DNA from: a virus
DNA: 55,941 nt
Reading direction: 5' to 3' (one strand)
Virus record (IMG/VR): IMGVR_UViG_3300035704_000011
Span: 1 to 55,941 of that record
The first letter of the stretch is position 1; the number at the start of each line of letters is the position of its first letter. Positions 54,954 to 55,941 of this stretch are shown here, in pieces. The notes beneath the pieces are model-generated. The model searched no databases and was not told where the DNA came from. It saw nothing but the letters and a program-made list of their open reading frames with translations. The position numbers and the translations under genes are program-made.

Positions 54954-55941
54954 ATGCCGATGCTTGACGTATTCCGAACTGATGCATTTTCGGTCACGAG
55001 CCTGACCGATGCGATCAGCAAGATTAAATATGTGCCGGGCCGCATTGGCAGCCTGGGCCTCTTCCGCGAGAGCGGCGTCTCGACCACCTCGGTGGTGATC
55101 GAGGAGCGCAACGGCGTCCTGACCCTGGTCGCGCCGACCCCGCGCGGGGGCCCCGGCCACACGATGCCGCTGCTGACCCGCGCCGCGCGCTCGTTCCGCG
55201 TGCCGCATTTCGAGGTCAATGACAACATCATGGCCGAGGAGGTCGAGGGCGTGCGCTCCTTCGGCTCAGAAACCGAGGTCGAGACCGTGCAGGGCAAGGT
55301 CGGCGATCACATGATTGACGCGACCAACTCGCTGGCTGCAACGCAGGAATATTCCCGCGTCGGCGCGGTGACCGGGATCATCACCTATGCCGACGGCAGC
55401 ACGATGAACCTGTTCGACGAGTTCGACGTGACCCCGCCCAGCGACGTCTATCTCGACCTGGAGGCGATGAGCCCGGTGTTGGGCGCGTTGCGCGTGGCGA
55501 TCACCGGGATTGCGCGCACGATCGGCAACGAGCTGAGCACCGTGCCGTTCAGCGGCCTATATGCGATCTGCGGCGACAATTTCTATGACACGCTGATCGC
55601 CCACCCAGAGGTGCGGGCTACTTATCTCAGCTATGCGGCAGCGGCCGATTTGCGGGCCCCGACCGTCAGCTCGCCGGCAACCGGCGGCAGCTGGGGCGCC
55701 TTCCCCTTTGCCGGCGTCATGTGGGACAATTATTTCGGCAAGGTCGGCTCGACCGATTTTGTCGATACCGACGAGGCGCAGATCTTCCCGCTCGGCGTGC
55801 CCAACCTGTTCCGCACCTATTACGCTCCGGCGGATCTGGTCGAGACCGTCAACACGATCGGCATGCGGCTCTATGCCAAGCAATACGAGATGCCGAACGG
55901 CAAGGGTGTGCACCTCGATATGCAGATGAACGGCCTGGAGA
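54954..55941 (+). CDS. Major capsid protein, lambda gpE family (continues at position 1)
   Basis: The gene starts at ATG 54954 behind CAGGAG and is open to the end of the window; it continues at base 128 after the 127-base overlap and ends at 183. The 347-residue product has the gpE pattern: PMLDVFRTDAFSVTSLTDAI, LGLFRESGVSTTSVVIEERN, TLVAPTPRGGPG, and HFEVNDNIMAEEVEGVRSFG. Later segments (AICGDNFYDTLIAHPEVRAT) belong to the HK97-like A domain. Lambda gpE has 341 residues. Confidence 0.92.
   Translation, partial: MPMLDVFRTDAFSVTSLTDAISKIKYVPGRIGSLGLFRESGVSTTSVVIEERNGVLTLVAPTPRGGPGHTMPLLTRAARSFRVPHFEVNDNIMAEEVEGVRSFGSETEVETVQGKVGDHMIDATNSLAATQEYSRVGAVTGIITYADGSTMNLFDEFDVTPPSDVYLDLEAMSPVLGALRVAITGIARTIGNELSTVPFSGLYAICGDNFYDTLIAHPEVRATYLSYAAAADLRAPTVSSPATGGSWGAFPFAGVMWDNYFGKVGSTDFVDTDEAQIFPLGVPNLFRTYYAPADLVETVNTIGMRLYAKQYEMPNGKGVHLDMQMNGLE

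Overview
This window is the complete genome of a temperate, lambda-like tailed phage with a long non-contractile (siphovirus-type) tail, assembled as a circle. Its first 127 bases (1-127) are identical to its last 127 (55815-55941). The unique unit is therefore 55,814 bp, and the major capsid gene runs across the artificial ends. The DNA is GC-rich throughout. An alphaproteobacterial host is inferred from that, from the tRNA-Phe-like attachment site, and from GapR/DUF2312-like and DUF6456-like proteins. The exact host cannot be named from the sequence.

Layout. (1) 46.2-55.9 kb and 1-2.4 kb, plus strand: terminase (Nu1/GpA type), gpW-like joining protein, lambda-B-type portal, ClpP-like prohead protease, gpD-like decoration protein, capsid protein, FII-like joining protein, tail terminator, tail tube, and G/GT tail chaperone with a candidate -1 frameshift. 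(2) 2.5-19.3 kb, plus strand: two small beta proteins, a 950-aa tape measure protein, tail tip and hub genes, then a long series of fibre-like proteins including a SPRY-domain protein and a 13-fold 17-aa repeat protein. (3) 19.3-23.2 kb: small membrane proteins, a glycosyltransferase, and a lysis cassette of endolysin, membrane protein and small lipoprotein. (4) 23.2-34.1 kb, minus strand, the early-left operon: two ASCH-domain paralogues, tyrosine integrase beside attP, a C5-cytosine methyltransferase, a winged-helix Xis-like protein, a RecT / Rad50-like ATPase / YqaJ exonuclease module, many small coupled genes, and a pentapeptide-repeat protein carrying 55 tandem repeats. (5) 34.1-35.5 kb: the lysogeny switch. 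A repressor and a Cro-like gene diverge, and five copies of a TTGCA-N4-TGCRM operator lie in two clusters at mirrored promoters PL and PR. (6) 35.5-40.1 kb, plus strand: small regulators, a GapR-like/RMF-like fusion, RusA resolvase and a DUF1376-type replication protein, then a gene-free, strongly structured stretch. (7) 40.2-46.0 kb: an unusual regulatory block with a SARP/BTAD-type activator, a DUF6456-like protein, two XRE proteins, two zinc-knuckle winged-helix proteins and a serine recombinase.

How it fits together. In the lysogen the repressor should occupy both operator clusters. On induction PL drives recombination, excision and methylation, and PR drives replication and the regulators. 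The winged-helix/BTAD block occupies the place where lambda has its late activator, so it probably switches on the late operon. Several minus-strand cassettes sit inside the plus-strand late region (7.9-8.5, 9.6-9.8, 21.3-21.7, 49.3-50.9 and about 52.5-52.7 kb). They look like independently expressed cargo (morons). Function calls rest on motifs and gene order read by eye; no database search was possible.
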